NCBI RefSeq assembly: GCF_004345605.1
Contig: NZ_SLVY01000001.1
Span: forward strand, 62,001 to 126,000
Length of the DNA: 64,000 nt
Source: Rhodococcus sp. SMB37
GTDB lineage: Bacteria > Actinomycetota > Actinomycetes > Mycobacteriales > Mycobacteriaceae
Direction: 5' to 3'
The translations under genes and the position numbers were made by a program. A model generated the notes under the pieces. The model was not told where the DNA came from. It made no database searches and saw only the letters and a list, made by a program, of their open reading frames with translations. Each line of letters opens with the position of its first letter. Positions within the stretch are counted from its first letter, which is position 1. Below are positions 1 through 8,911 of this stretch, piece after piece.

Positions 1-584
1 CTGTCGCCGAGAACGAACTCGACGTTCTCCGCGTAGGTGCCGCTGCCCTTCTGATCGAGCACGACAGTGGCCTGCGCGAACGCGCCGAGTCGGATCTGCA
101 GGTGCCCGAAGGCCACGTGGTCTTCACCCGGGCCGGTCACCGTGATAGTGACGGGTTCGGCGACCTCGGCCTCGCGACCCACGGTGACGACGGTTGCCGC
201 CTCGAACGACGAGTACGCCTGCGCGGCGACCCGGTCGAACGGCACGCCTCCCTGGCCCAATCGGGTGTCGCCGCGGCCGACCGTCTCGACCTGCACACCC
301 TCGACATCACTGACCTCGATGGTGGCGGTGCCGTCGGCGATAGCGGTGCCGTCGTGCAGTCCACGCAGTCGACGCAGCGGCGTGAACCGCCACGCCTCGT
401 CACGTCCGCCGGGGATCTCGAAAGCGTTCACGTCGAACGACGTGAACACTTCTCCCTTGTTGACGGCCGGTGCGCGGTTTTCACCGCGGACGGCGTCCTG
501 GACGCCGTTGCGGGCAACCGGTTCGCCGGCGGTACTGACAGCCGGCTCGCCGGCGGTGGGAATGTTCTTTGCTTCCGCAGTCAT
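1..584 (-). CDS. sufD: SufD, Fe-S cluster assembly scaffold protein (partial, C-terminus outside window)
   Basis: This is the N-terminal part, about 194 residues, of SufD, which with SufB and SufC forms the SufBCD scaffold that builds Fe-S clusters in the cytoplasm. The start ATG at 584 overlaps the sufB stop codon (TAA immediately before ATG), so the two genes are translationally coupled. The translation carries a SufD-like N-terminal helical segment with DEAWRFTPLRRL near residue 70, followed by the start of the beta-helix domain. The reading frame stays open to the window edge. Identity rests on this motif and on position directly after sufB. SufC, SufS and SufU would be expected further left. 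Confidence 0.93.
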   Translation of the reverse strand, partial: MTAEAKNIPTAGEPAVSTAGEPVARNGVQDAVRGENRAPAVNKGEVFTSFDVNAFEIPGGRDEAWRFTPLRRLRGLHDGTAIADGTATIEVSDVEGVQVETVGRGDTRLGQGGVPFDRVAAQAYSSFEAATVVTVGREAEVAEPVTITVTGPGEDHVAFGHLQIRLGAFAQATVVLDQKGSGTYAENVEFVLGD

Positions 585-2033
585 TTAGCCGACTGCCCCT
601 TCCATCTGCAGTTCGATGAGCCGGTTGAGCTCGAGTGCGTACTCCATCGGCAGTTCCTTGGCAATGGGCTCGACGAAGCCGCGCACGATCATCGCCATCG
701 CCTCGTCCTCGTTCAGTCCGCGGCTCATCAGGTAGAACAGCTGATCGTCGCTGACCTTGGAGACGGTGGCCTCGTGGCCCATCGTCACGTCGTCCTCGCG
801 GATGTCGACGTACGGGTAGGTGTCGGAGCGGCTGATCTGGTCGACAAGCAACGCGTCGCACTTGACGGTCGACTTCGACCCGTACGCGCCCTTGTTGACC
901 TGCACGAGACCGCGGTACGACGCGCGACCGCCTGCACGTGCAACGGACTTCGACACGATCGTCGAGGAGGTGTGCGGCGCCAGGTGCAGCATCTTGGCAC
1001 CGGTGTCCTGGTGCTGGCCCTCGCCGGCGAACGCGACCGAGAGCACCTCACCGCGGGCGTGTTCGCCCATCATCCACACAGCGGGGTACTTCATCGTCAC
1101 CTTGGAACCGATGTTGCCGTCGATCCATTCCATCGAGCCACCCGCCTCGACCTTGGTGCGCTTGGTCACCAGGTTGTAGACGTTGTTCGACCAGTTCTGG
1201 ATCGTCGTGTAGCGGCAGTGGCCGCCCTTCTTGACGATGATCTCGACGACCGCGGAGTGCAGCGAGTCCGACTTGTAGATCGGTGCAGTGCAGCCCTCGA
1301 CGTAGTGCACGGACGCATCCTCGTCGACGATGATCAGAGTGCGCTCGAACTGACCCATATTCTCGGTGTTGATCCGGAAGTAGGCCTGCAGCGGGATGTC
1401 GACGTGGACACCCGGCGGGACATAGATGAATGAGCCACCCGACCACACCGCGGTGTTGAGCGCTGAGAACTTGTTGTCGCCGGCCGGGATCACCGTGCCG
1501 AAGTACTCGCGGAACAACTCGGGATGCTCGCGCAGACCCGAATCGGTGTCGAGGAATATCACGCCCTGCGCCTCGAGGTCCTCACGAATCTGGTGGTAGA
1601 CCACCTCGGACTCGTACTGCGCGGCGACACCCGACACGAGACGCTGCTTCTCCGCCTCCGGGATACCGAGCTTGTCGTAGGTGTTCTTGATGTCGTCGGG
1701 CAGGTCGTCCCAGCTCGCGGCCTGCTTCTCCGTGGAACGCACGAAGTACTTGATGTTGTCGAAGTCGATCCCGTCGAGATTCGAACCCCACACCGGCATC
1801 GGCTTCTTGTCGAAGGTGCGCAGTGCCTTGAGGCGGATATCGAGCATCCACTCGGGCTCGTCCTTCTTCGAGGAGATGTCGCGCACGACGTCCTCGGACA
1901 GGCCGCGCTGCGCCACTGCGCCGGCAGCGTCGGAGTCCGACCAGCCGTATTCGTAGTGGCCGAGAGACTCGATGGCCTCTTCCTGCGTCAGCGGTGTACC
2001 GGCGCCGGATTTCTGGTCCGATGTGACGGTCAT
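585..2033 (-). CDS. sufB: SufB, Fe-S cluster assembly scaffold protein
   Basis: This 482-residue protein is SufB, the main scaffold of the SUF Fe-S assembly machine, which accepts sulfur from SufS/SufU and iron with SufC ATPase help. The C-terminal half has the family beta-helix with [20 protein letters not shown] and the conserved C-terminal region [20 protein letters not shown]. The length equals an uninterrupted SufB. M. tuberculosis SufB is split by an intein, and none is present here. ATG at 2033 is preceded by AAGGAG six bases upstream. The 100-base gap to sufR holds no other gene. It is transcribed sufR-sufB-sufD and probably repressed by SufR. Confidence 0.97.
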   Translation of the reverse strand: MTVTSDQKSGAGTPLTQEEAIESLGHYEYGWSDSDAAGAVAQRGLSEDVVRDISSKKDEPEWMLDIRLKALRTFDKKPMPVWGSNLDGIDFDNIKYFVRSTEKQAASWDDLPDDIKNTYDKLGIPEAEKQRLVSGVAAQYESEVVYHQIREDLEAQGVIFLDTDSGLREHPELFREYFGTVIPAGDNKFSALNTAVWSGGSFIYVPPGVHVDIPLQAYFRINTENMGQFERTLIIVDEDASVHYVEGCTAPIYKSDSLHSAVVEIIVKKGGHCRYTTIQNWSNNVYNLVTKRTKVEAGGSMEWIDGNIGSKVTMKYPAVWMMGEHARGEVLSVAFAGEGQHQDTGAKMLHLAPHTSSTIVSKSVARAGGRASYRGLVQVNKGAYGSKSTVKCDALLVDQISRSDTYPYVDIREDDVTMGHEATVSKVSDDQLFYLMSRGLNEDEAMAMIVRGFVEPIAKELPMEYALELNRLIELQMEGAVG

Positions 2034-2133
2034 GCGGGCTCCTTCCGGAGTGGGGTGGTCGTCGGCGCGGGCTGTACCGACGGACGAACTTCGGGCTGTC
2101 TGGTGCTTCTGATGTCTGGCGGTTCTCGGAAGG

Positions 2134-2877
2134 TCACGGGCTCGGCGGCTCCTTGGCCGGGAGAACCGGTACGTGGGTCGTGCAGAACGCGTCTCCATTG
2201 GCGATCGTCGCGAGACGCTGCACGTGGCTTCCGAGCAGCTGCACGAATGCGTCCTGTTCCGCCTCGCACAGTTCGGGGAACTCCTCCGCGACGTGGGAGA
2301 CCGGGCAGTGGTGCTGGCAGATCTGCACGCCGGTACCGACCCGGCGTGTCGACGCCGCGAATCCCGCCGCGCTGAAGGCCTCGGCGATCTCGTCGGCGAC
2401 CGTGTCGATCTCGTCGTCCGATCGGACAGGTTCGATACCGCCCACGATGGACTGGACCCGACGGCGCGCGAAGTCCTCGATCGCTGCGGAGCCGCCGAGT
2501 TCCCGCAGGTGACGCATCGCCGCGCCGGCGAGATCGTCGTACGAGTGTCCGAGCCGGGCGCGACCGACGGAGGTGAGCTGGAAGCGCCGGGCAGGTCGGC
2601 CGCGGCCGCGTGTCTTCGCGCGGGGCGGGACGACGGATTGGGCCTCACCCGACCCGATGAGGGCATCGAGGTGACGGCGCACGCCCGCTGCGCTCAGACC
2701 GAGCCGCTCGCCGATGTCGGTTGCGGTGATCGGTCCGTTCTCGACCAGAAGCTGTACGACCGCTGCACGGGTCTGACCTTCCTGGTGCTCGCGTCCGGTC
2801 GCTGGACGCGCAGCACCCACGGCAGGTGTATGACCTGCGCGTTCTGCATGCTCCACGAGCTCCGACGGGCTTTTCAC
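2134..2877 (-). CDS. sufR: SufR, Fe-S sensing repressor of the suf operon
   Basis: This 247-residue DNA-binding regulator is first in the suf operon. A winged helix-turn-helix (about residues 45-80, [20 protein letters not shown]) is followed by a basic [10 protein letters not shown] segment and a C-terminal sensor domain. Cysteines at about 187, 191, 204 and 232 ([18 protein letters not shown]) are the expected cluster ligands. Known family members bind a Fe-S cluster and repress suf genes when cluster supply is adequate. I chose GTG at 2877. No Shine-Dalgarno is visible, but the hexamer CACACT lies six bases upstream, consistent with a leaderless message. A more upstream in-frame start is possible but would read through the operator-like repeat. 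Confidence 0.92.
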   Translation of the reverse strand: MKSPSELVEHAERAGHTPAVGAARPATGREHQEGQTRAAVVQLLVENGPITATDIGERLGLSAAGVRRHLDALIGSGEAQSVVPPRAKTRGRGRPARRFQLTSVGRARLGHSYDDLAGAAMRHLRELGGSAAIEDFARRRVQSIVGGIEPVRSDDEIDTVADEIAEAFSAAGFAASTRRVGTGVQICQHHCPVSHVAEEFPELCEAEQDAFVQLLGSHVQRLATIANGDAFCTTHVPVLPAKEPPSP

Positions 2878-2890
2878 AACACCAGTGTGA
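2874..2890 (-). promoter_or_regulatory. Inverted repeat at sufR start, probable SufR operator
   Basis: A perfect inverted repeat TCACA-N7-TGTGA covers the proposed GTG start of sufR. Read on the minus strand it contains ACACT-N5-TGTGA, which matches the SufR site I recall from M. tuberculosis. The start codon lies inside the TGTGA half. Binding here would block transcription of sufR-sufB-sufD, giving autoregulation. Confidence 0.6.
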
Positions 2891-2984
2891 CGGAATTCAG
2901 GACGACGGTCCACCAAGGGTGCCCTTCCTCACCGTGGGAACACACGCCACACCGGACAGATCCGGGCGGTCTCCGGACGCCCGT

Positions 2985-2990
2985 TACGCT
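2985..2990 (+). promoter_or_regulatory. -10 hexamer of mptB, leaderless start
   Basis: TACGCT is followed by exactly six bases and then GTG at 2997. This is the geometry of actinobacterial leaderless promoters, where transcription starts on the first base of the start codon. No clear -35 is seen. Confidence 0.5.
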
Positions 2991-2996
2991 TCCTGG

Positions 2997-4736
2997 GTGC
3001 CGTCGACTTCACCCGAACCCGATTCACCCTCGGATCACACGTCCGACGGAACCGGCGTCGGTACCCGCGCGCTCACGCTTGCTCGGCGCGCCCTCGGCGT
3101 CGACGGCCGCGGCGCACGACTCGATGTGGCCACCGTCCTGCACGGCAACGAGGCAGAAGGGCGCGGGCTCGATACCACCGAGACCGTACAACTGCACCGC
3201 ATCCGACTGTTCGGTGCGACCGGCGCCGTCCTCATGGCCGTCGGCGCGCTCGGGGCCGGTGCGCAACCGGTGCTGCAGAACCCCGTGCAGGGCGTCCGCG
3301 CGCTCGGACTCGCCGCCCGGATGCCCAGCGCCGCACTGACCCTGACCATGACGGGGACCGTCCTCGTCGTCCTCGCGTGGCTCCTGCTCGGGCGTTTCGC
3401 GATCGGCCGCCGCGACCCCGACGGACAACCTCGCCGCCTGACCCGGTCACAACTCGACCGCACACTGCTGTTGTGGATCCTTCCGCTGATCGTCGCGCCC
3501 CCGATGTTCAGCAAGGACGTGTACTCGTATCTTGCGCAGAGCGAGATCGCCGCACGCGGCATGGACCCGTACGGAATCGGCCCGGCCGGTGCACTCGGCG
3601 TCGATCACGTCCTGACCCGAACTGTGCCGAACATCTGGCGCGACACCCCCGCTCCGTACGGACCCGCCTTCATCTGGCTCGGTGAAAAGGTCACGCTCCT
3701 CACCGGCGAGAACATCGTCGCCGGCATCTTCGTACACCGGTTGTTCGCCCTGCTCGGCGTCGCGTTGATCGTGTGGGCCCTGCCGCGTCTCGCGCGGCGG
3801 TGCGGTGTGGCTCCGGTGAGCGCCCTGTGGCTGGGCGCCGCGAACCCGCTGCTGCTGTTCCACCTCGTGGCGGGTATCCACAACGAGGCGTTGATGCTCG
3901 GGCTCATGCTGGCCGGTGTCGAACTGGCGCTGCGCGGGGTCTACCGCGACACGGACGGGACGCCACGGTGGCAGGTCGCCGCGTGGCTTGCGGCAGGCAC
4001 GTCCGTGATCGCGTTGTCGTCGATGATCAAGGTGCCGTCGCTACTCGCGCTCGGCTTCGTCGGCATGGCCCTGGCCCGCAGATGGGGCGGATCGGTGCGC
4101 TCGGTGCTCACGGCGGCGGCAGCGCTCGGTGTCGTCGCGCTGGCGGTGATCGCCATGATCAGCTGGGGCAGCGACCTCGGACTGGGTTGGACACACACCC
4201 TGGGTACCGCTACCGAGGTTCGCAGCTGGATGTCGATCCCGACCTTGCTCGGAGTGGGCACCGGCCTGGCCGGAGTCCTACTCGGCCTCGGTGATCACAC
4301 CACCGCGGTGTTGTCCATCACACGACCGATCGCCGCGCTGGTGGCGGCGTTCGTCACCGTGCGAATGCTGCTGGGCGTCCTGACCGGGCGTCTGCATCCC
4401 GTCGGCGCACTGGGTGTCTCGCTCGGCGCGATCGTGCTGCTGTTCCCGGTGGTCCAACCGTGGTATCTGCTGTGGGCGGTGATTCCGTTGGCAGCATGGG
4501 CGACCCGGCCGATCTTCCGCGTCCCGACGATCGTGTTCTCGTCGGTGGTCAGCGTGATCTTGATGCCCAACGGGGGCGAATACCAGCCGTTCATCATCGT
4601 GCAGGCGGCCATCGCCACGATCGTGGTCGCCGGTCTCCTGATCATCGCGACCCGCAATCTGCTGCCGTGGCGCGGTGAGGATCACGCACCAGCGCGCCCC
4701 ACAGAAAACGTCGACGCCTACGCTGGAAACCCGTGA
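2997..4736 (+). CDS. mptB: MptB-like alpha-(1->6)-mannopyranosyltransferase
   Basis: This 579-residue integral membrane glycosyltransferase has the GT-C fold. It is the likely orthologue of MptB, which uses polyprenyl-phosphate mannose to build the alpha-1,6-mannan core of lipomannan on the outer face of the plasma membrane. About a dozen hydrophobic segments are visible. The loop MFSKDVYSYLAQSEIAARG at about residues 168-187 carries the acidic residue typical of GT-C catalytic loops. GTG at 2997 is favoured because a -10 hexamer sits six bases upstream; the first 75 residues are polar and cytoplasmic. Its stop overlaps the next start (GTGA). Position beside sufR matches Rv1459c/Rv1460 in M. 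tuberculosis, from memory. Confidence 0.9.
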   Translation: MPSTSPEPDSPSDHTSDGTGVGTRALTLARRALGVDGRGARLDVATVLHGNEAEGRGLDTTETVQLHRIRLFGATGAVLMAVGALGAGAQPVLQNPVQGVRALGLAARMPSAALTLTMTGTVLVVLAWLLLGRFAIGRRDPDGQPRRLTRSQLDRTLLLWILPLIVAPPMFSKDVYSYLAQSEIAARGMDPYGIGPAGALGVDHVLTRTVPNIWRDTPAPYGPAFIWLGEKVTLLTGENIVAGIFVHRLFALLGVALIVWALPRLARRCGVAPVSALWLGAANPLLLFHLVAGIHNEALMLGLMLAGVELALRGVYRDTDGTPRWQVAAWLAAGTSVIALSSMIKVPSLLALGFVGMALARRWGGSVRSVLTAAAALGVVALAVIAMISWGSDLGLGWTHTLGTATEVRSWMSIPTLLGVGTGLAGVLLGLGDHTTAVLSITRPIAALVAAFVTVRMLLGVLTGRLHPVGALGVSLGAIVLLFPVVQPWYLLWAVIPLAAWATRPIFRVPTIVFSSVVSVILMPNGGEYQPFIIVQAAIATIVVAGLLIIATRNLLPWRGEDHAPARPTENVDAYAGNP

Positions 4737-5677
4737 CCTCGATATCTGCCGCAGGTGCGGCTCCCGCTGTGCGCCTCGACGGCGTCGTCAAGAAATTCGG
4801 GGGTGTGACCGCGGTCGACGGACTCGACCTGACAGTCGAACCCGCTCAGGTACTCGCTCTGCTCGGCCCCAACGGTGCCGGTAAGACCACCACGGTGGAA
4901 ATGTGCGAAGGGTTCGTCACCCCCGACGCGGGCACGGTCCGCGTTCTCGGACTCGACCCGATCACCCAGTCCGACCTCCTGCGGCCACGGATCGGGGTCA
5001 TGTTGCAGGGCGGCGGCGCCTATCCGGGTTCCAAGGCCGGGGAGATGCTCGATCTGGTGGCGGCCTACTCCGCCGACCCACTCGATCCGAATTGGCTGTT
5101 GCAGCGCCTCGGACTCGAGGACTCCCGCCGCACTCCGTACCGGCGACTCTCCGGTGGGCAGCAGCAGCGCCTCGCGTTGGCGTGCGCGCTCGTCGGTCGC
5201 CCGGAACTGGTGTTCCTCGACGAACCCACCGCCGGCTTGGACGCCCAGGCCCGGCTGCTGGTGTGGGAACTGATCGACGCCCTGCGCCGCGACGGTGTGG
5301 GCGTGTTGCTCACCACTCATCTGATGAACGAAGCCGAAGAACTTGCCGACGAGATCGTCATCATCGATCACGGCAAGGTCGTCGCCTCGGGGACCCCCGA
5401 GGAGGTCACCCGGATCGGCGCGGAGGGCCAGCTGTGGCTGTCGGCGCCACCCGACCTCGACCTCGCCGCGTTGCGCGCTTCCCTGGCAGACCCTTACCGG
5501 GTGCGCGAGGCGCTGCCCGGTCGTTATCTCGTCGAAGGCGATATCGATCCGTCCGTGGTCGCCGCGGCGGCCACGTGGTGCGCCGAGCAAGGTGCGCTCG
5601 CCACCGAGATCCGCGTCGACCAGCGCAGCCTCGAGGACGTGTTCCTCGAACTCACAGGACGGGAACTGAGAGGTTGA
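4733..5677 (+). CDS. ABC transporter ATP-binding protein (exporter type)
   Basis: This 314-residue ATPase energises a two-gene ABC-2 type exporter with the permease that follows. Walker A GPNGAGKT is at residues 45-52, the Q-loop at LQGGG about 91-95, the signature LSGGQ at 139-143, and Walker B LVFLDE at 159-164 followed by a D-loop and an H-loop TTH. The C-terminal 90 residues form the extra domain typical of drug or lipid exporter ATPases. The start GTG overlaps the mptB stop by four bases, so this operon may export a cell-envelope component, although the substrate cannot be read from the sequence. The M. tuberculosis counterpart by position is Rv1458c. Confidence 0.93.
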   Translation: MTSISAAGAAPAVRLDGVVKKFGGVTAVDGLDLTVEPAQVLALLGPNGAGKTTTVEMCEGFVTPDAGTVRVLGLDPITQSDLLRPRIGVMLQGGGAYPGSKAGEMLDLVAAYSADPLDPNWLLQRLGLEDSRRTPYRRLSGGQQQRLALACALVGRPELVFLDEPTAGLDAQARLLVWELIDALRRDGVGVLLTTHLMNEAEELADEIVIIDHGKVVASGTPEEVTRIGAEGQLWLSAPPDLDLAALRASLADPYRVREALPGRYLVEGDIDPSVVAAAATWCAEQGALATEIRVDQRSLEDVFLELTGRELRG

Positions 5678-5679
5678 GT

Positions 5680-6474
5680 GTGACGCCCCGCGACCGTCTG
5701 GTCGACAACCGATTCACCCCTGGCACCTTCACGCCGGATCCACGCCCCAACGCGCCCACGAAGATGCTCGTGGCACAGACTCGGATGGAACTGACTCTCC
5801 TGCTGCGCAACGGTGAGCAGCTTCTGCTGACGATGTTCATCCCGATCACCTTGTTGGTCGGACTCACTCTCCTGCCGATCGGCGACCTCGGCGACCCCCG
5901 CGTCGAGCGGGTCCTGCCCGCAGTCATGATGGTCGCGGTGATGTCCACCGCGTTCACCGGACAGGCGATCGCCGTGGGATTCGATCGCAGATACGGTGCA
6001 CTGAAAAGGCTCGGCGCGACCGCCCTCCCCAAATGGGGAATCATCGCAGGTAAGAGCACTGCGGTCGGGATCGTAGTGGTGATGCAATCAATTCTCCTGG
6101 GCGGTATCGGACTCGCGCTCGGCTGGCGCCCGAGCGTGATCGGGTTGGTCATCGGAGCGGTGGTCATCGCGCTGGGAACGGTGATGTTCGCGACCCTCGG
6201 CCTGCTGCTCGGTGGCACGATGCGCGCCGAGATCGTGCTGGCGCTCGCGAACATCGTGTGGTTCGTGTTGCTGGGCATCGGCAGTGTCGTGCTCCTCGAC
6301 GACGTGATCCCCGAGGCACTCGTACACGTGGTCCGGTTGGTGCCGTCGGGATCCTTGACGTTGGCGCTCGACTCCGCGATCGCCGGAGGGGTCGATTGGC
6401 TCTCGATCGTGGTGATGGCGGTTTGGGCGCTGATCGGTGGCGCGGCTGCCGCCCGCTGGTTCCGGTTCACCTGA
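5680..6474 (+). CDS. ABC-2 type transporter permease
   Basis: This 264-residue membrane protein is the permease partner of the preceding ATPase. It has an N-terminal polar stretch, then about six hydrophobic segments starting near residue 45 (LLLTMFIPITLLVGLTLLPI) and ending with a helix just before the C-terminus. GTG at 5680 is two bases after the ATPase stop. An alternative TTG at 5674 overlaps that stop and would add two residues. By position it corresponds to Rv1457c of M. tuberculosis. The substrate is unknown. Confidence 0.9.
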   Translation: MTPRDRLVDNRFTPGTFTPDPRPNAPTKMLVAQTRMELTLLLRNGEQLLLTMFIPITLLVGLTLLPIGDLGDPRVERVLPAVMMVAVMSTAFTGQAIAVGFDRRYGALKRLGATALPKWGIIAGKSTAVGIVVVMQSILLGGIGLALGWRPSVIGLVIGAVVIALGTVMFATLGLLLGGTMRAEIVLALANIVWFVLLGIGSVVLLDDVIPEALVHVVRLVPSGSLTLALDSAIAGGVDWLSIVVMAVWALIGGAAAARWFRFT

Positions 6475-6523
6475 CCCAAGAGACGCCGAAACACCCAACT
6501 ACAGGCCGTAGTGGACGGAGTCG

Positions 6524-6529
6524 TACTAT
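6524..6529 (+). promoter_or_regulatory. -10 hexamer upstream of ctaA
   Basis: TACTAT, a good actinobacterial -10 element, lies one base before GTG 6531 and seven bases before GTG 6537. If transcription starts seven bases downstream of its last T, the message begins at about 6536. That would favour GTG 6537 as the true start of ctaA. Confidence 0.45.
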
Positions 6530-6530
6530 C

Positions 6531-7502
6531 GTGACCGTGCTGTATCGCGGCTATCTGAGCCTTGTCGACCGTCTGCCCCTGCCATCTCTTCGGACGCAGA
6601 AGATCATTGCGTTCCTGTCGATCGTGGTGCAGGGCGCCATCGCCGTCACCGGTTCGGTGGTACGCGTGACCGCCTCCGGGCTCGGGTGCCCCACGTGGCC
6701 GCAGTGCTTTCCCGGCTCGATGGTGCCGGTCGGCGTGTCGAGCAACGTGAACACGCTGCATCAGATCGTCGAGTTCGGCAACCGGTTACTCACGTTCGTC
6801 GTCGTCCTGGTCGCCGCCGCGATCGTCCTTGCGGTCACACGGGCGAGGAGGCGTCCCGAGGTGATCGCCTGGGCATGGGTGATGCCCGCGGGCACCGTGG
6901 TGCAGGCGATCATCGGCGGCATCACCGTGCTCGCAGGCCTGCTGTGGTGGACCGTCGCCATCCACCTCGTCGCCTCGATGCTCCTGGTGTGGCTCGCTGT
7001 GATCCTCTACACCAAGGTCGGGGAACCCGACGACGGCGTGGTGGTGCAGACACTCCCCCAGCCGCTCCGGTGGCTCACCGCACTCTGCGGCGTCGCACTC
7101 GCCGGCGTCCTGATCGCCGGAACGATGGTCACCGGCGCCGGCCCGCATGCCGGCGACAAGAGCATCGACCGGCCGGTGCCTCGCCTGGACCTCGATATCA
7201 CCAACCTCGTGCACCTGCACGCGGAATTGCTCGTCGCGTACCTGGCTCTGCTGGTCGGCCTCACATTCGCGGTGTACGCGGTGCACACCACCGACGCCGT
7301 GAAGCTGCGTCTGAAGGTCGTGCTGGCACTCGTCGTCGCACAGTCCTCGATCGGCCTGATCCAGTTCTGGACGGACGTGCCGGCTGTGCTGGTGGTCATG
7401 CACGTCGCCGGCGCGGGACTGTGCACCGCCGCGACCGCCGCAGTCTGGGCTGCGGGCCGGGTTCGCACCGATTCACCGGACCGCGAGCCCGTCGCGGTCT
7501 GA
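6531..7502 (+). CDS. ctaA: Heme A synthase (COX15/CtaA family)
   Basis: This 323-residue polytopic membrane protein oxidises the C8 methyl of heme O to make heme A for cytochrome aa3 oxidase. Eight hydrophobic helices in two similar halves are visible. The extracytoplasmic loop carries the cysteine pair SGLGCPTWPQC (Cys53 and Cys59), and heme-ligand histidines occur in LHQIVEFGNR, AIHLVAS, LHLHAELL and VMHVAGAG. GTG 6531 is the longest reasonable start; GTG 6537 would remove two residues and fits a leaderless transcript better. ctaB, the preceding step in the pathway, lies 1.5 kb away on the other strand. A strong hairpin follows the stop. Confidence 0.93.
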   Translation: MTVLYRGYLSLVDRLPLPSLRTQKIIAFLSIVVQGAIAVTGSVVRVTASGLGCPTWPQCFPGSMVPVGVSSNVNTLHQIVEFGNRLLTFVVVLVAAAIVLAVTRARRRPEVIAWAWVMPAGTVVQAIIGGITVLAGLLWWTVAIHLVASMLLVWLAVILYTKVGEPDDGVVVQTLPQPLRWLTALCGVALAGVLIAGTMVTGAGPHAGDKSIDRPVPRLDLDITNLVHLHAELLVAYLALLVGLTFAVYAVHTTDAVKLRLKVVLALVVAQSSIGLIQFWTDVPAVLVVMHVAGAGLCTAATAAVWAAGRVRTDSPDREPVAV

Positions 7503-7522
7503 GTTCCTCCACAGATACGACT

Positions 7523-7551
7523 TCGGCCGCCCGATGATCTCGGGCGGCCGA
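7523..7551. terminator. Bidirectional hairpin terminator
   Basis: An 11-base perfect stem (TCGGCCGCCCG with its complement) encloses a 7-base loop. It lies between the converging ctaA and the small gene at 7574. There is no T-tract, as is usual in this GC range, so it is a candidate terminator for both genes. Confidence 0.7.
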
Positions 7552-7573
7552 CGCGTTCGTCGTGCGGGCACGG

Positions 7574-7915
7574 TCAGCGCTCGTTGCGCGCCTTCGGGAA
7601 TCGGGTCTGCTTCGCGACCCAGCCGGCCATCTTCTTCCAGTGCCCCTGTGCCGGTGTGGCGATGCTGGCGACCTCACGCTCCCAACCGGAGACGGTGACG
7701 TTGGGCAGCGCCTCGACCACCGCGTACGCGGTCGGCAGGTCGGCGACCACACGATCGCCGAGCACACCGTCCTCGGCGACGACGGTGATCCGCACGCCGA
7801 CGTATCCGACGGGCTGGATGACCGCCTTGGCGGTCTCGCCGTGCTCGGCGACGAAGCTGCGGAGGGACGAGACGATGTCGGCCGGTGCCGGCGCGGTCTG
7901 GGTTTCGACGCTCAT
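7574..7915 (-). CDS. Conserved hypothetical small protein
   Basis: This 113-residue soluble protein has no function I can recognise. It begins MSVETQTAPAPADIVSSLRSF, has alternating beta-strand-like segments in the middle (VGVRITVVAEDG), and ends with a basic tail KKMAGWVAKQTRFPKARNER. There is no signal peptide or membrane segment. ATG at 7915 is 22 bases from the divergent ATG of qor. The position corresponds to Rv1455 of M. tuberculosis, from memory, so it is probably a conserved actinobacterial gene and not a spurious frame. The convergent hairpin at 7523-7551 supports expression. Confidence 0.75.
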   Translation of the reverse strand: MSVETQTAPAPADIVSSLRSFVAEHGETAKAVIQPVGYVGVRITVVAEDGVLGDRVVADLPTAYAVVEALPNVTVSGWEREVASIATPAQGHWKKMAGWVAKQTRFPKARNER

Positions 7916-7925
7916 GCCTGCAGAA

Positions 7926-7931
7926 TACTGT
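7926..7931 (+). promoter_or_regulatory. -10 hexamer of qor, leaderless start
   Basis: TACTGT is followed by six bases and then ATG 7938, which would be the first transcribed base. The whole divergent promoter region is only 22 bases long. Confidence 0.5.
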
Positions 7932-7937
7932 GGCCGT

Positions 7938-8903
7938 ATGCGCGCAATACAAGTGGCACAGCACGGCGGTCCGGAAGTCCTCGTCCCGACGGAACTCCCC
8001 GACCCTCGACCCGGCCCCGGCGACCTGCTCATCCGGACCGACGCGATCGGCGTCAACTTCATCGACACCTATTTCCGGACCGGGATGTACGGCTCGGATC
8101 TGCCCTATGTCCCGGGTTCGGAGGGCACCGGGACGGTGGTGGACGTCGGCTCCGATGTCGACGATTTCGCTGTCGGGCAGCGAGTGGCGTGGTGCGCCGC
8201 AGAGGGCTCCTACGCCGAACTGGTCCGCGTCCCGGCAGCCGTGGCAGTGCCCGTTCCGGACTCGATTCCCGCCGATCAGGCCGCGGCAGTGCTGCTGCAG
8301 GGAATGACCGCGCACTACCTGATCGAATCGACCTATCCGGCGCAACCGGGCGACACGGTGCTCGTACATGCGGGGGCGGGGGGCGTCGGGCTGCTCCTGA
8401 CCCAGCTCGCCGTCGCCAAGGGCGTCCGCGTGATCACCACGGTCTCCACCGACGAGAAAGAGGCCCTGTCGCGGGAGGCGGGTGCGGCAGAGGTTCTGCG
8501 GTACGACGACGATCTCGGCGACCAGGTCCGGGCCCTCACCGGCGGTGACGGAGTGGCCGCCGTGTACGACGGGGTCGGTGCGGCGACTTTCGAGGCGTCG
8601 CTGGCGTCGCTGCGCATCCGCGGCACCCTCGCGCTGTTCGGGGCGGCGAGCGGCCCGGTGCCCCCGTTCGATCTGCAGCGCCTCAATCCGGCCGGGTCGT
8701 TGTTCGTCAGCCGCCCCACGCTGGCACACCACACCCTGACCCGCGAGGAACTGCTGTGGCGCTCCGGTGACGTGTTCGCGGCGATCGCAGCGGGAACGCT
8801 GAACATCCGCGTCGGCGCGACGTATCCACTCGCCGACGCGGACCGGGCACACACCGATCTCGAGTCGCGCCGCACCACCGGCTCGATCGTGCTGCTCCCG
8901 TGA
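7938..8903 (+). CDS. NADPH:quinone oxidoreductase (zeta-crystallin type, MDR superfamily)
   Basis: This 321-residue zinc-free medium-chain dehydrogenase/reductase is of the QOR type. An N-terminal GroES-like domain (MRAIQVAQHGGPEVLV; PGSEGTGTVVDVG) is followed by a Rossmann domain with HAGAGGVGLLLTQLA at about residues 145-160. It lacks the zinc-ligand cysteines of alcohol dehydrogenases. The family reduces quinones or alpha,beta-unsaturated carbonyls with NADPH, and the physiological substrate here is unknown. The ATG at 7938 fits a leaderless promoter. The position matches Rv1454c. A large inverted repeat lies downstream. Confidence 0.9.
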   Translation: MRAIQVAQHGGPEVLVPTELPDPRPGPGDLLIRTDAIGVNFIDTYFRTGMYGSDLPYVPGSEGTGTVVDVGSDVDDFAVGQRVAWCAAEGSYAELVRVPAAVAVPVPDSIPADQAAAVLLQGMTAHYLIESTYPAQPGDTVLVHAGAGGVGLLLTQLAVAKGVRVITTVSTDEKEALSREAGAAEVLRYDDDLGDQVRALTGGDGVAAVYDGVGAATFEASLASLRIRGTLALFGAASGPVPPFDLQRLNPAGSLFVSRPTLAHHTLTREELLWRSGDVFAAIAAGTLNIRVGATYPLADADRAHTDLESRRTTGSIVLLP

Positions 8904-8911
8904 AATAACTA

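Noticed and set aside
102-1433. A 443-codon open frame opposite sufB and sufD
   Set aside because: It is a shadow of two clear suf genes and has no similarity to a known family.
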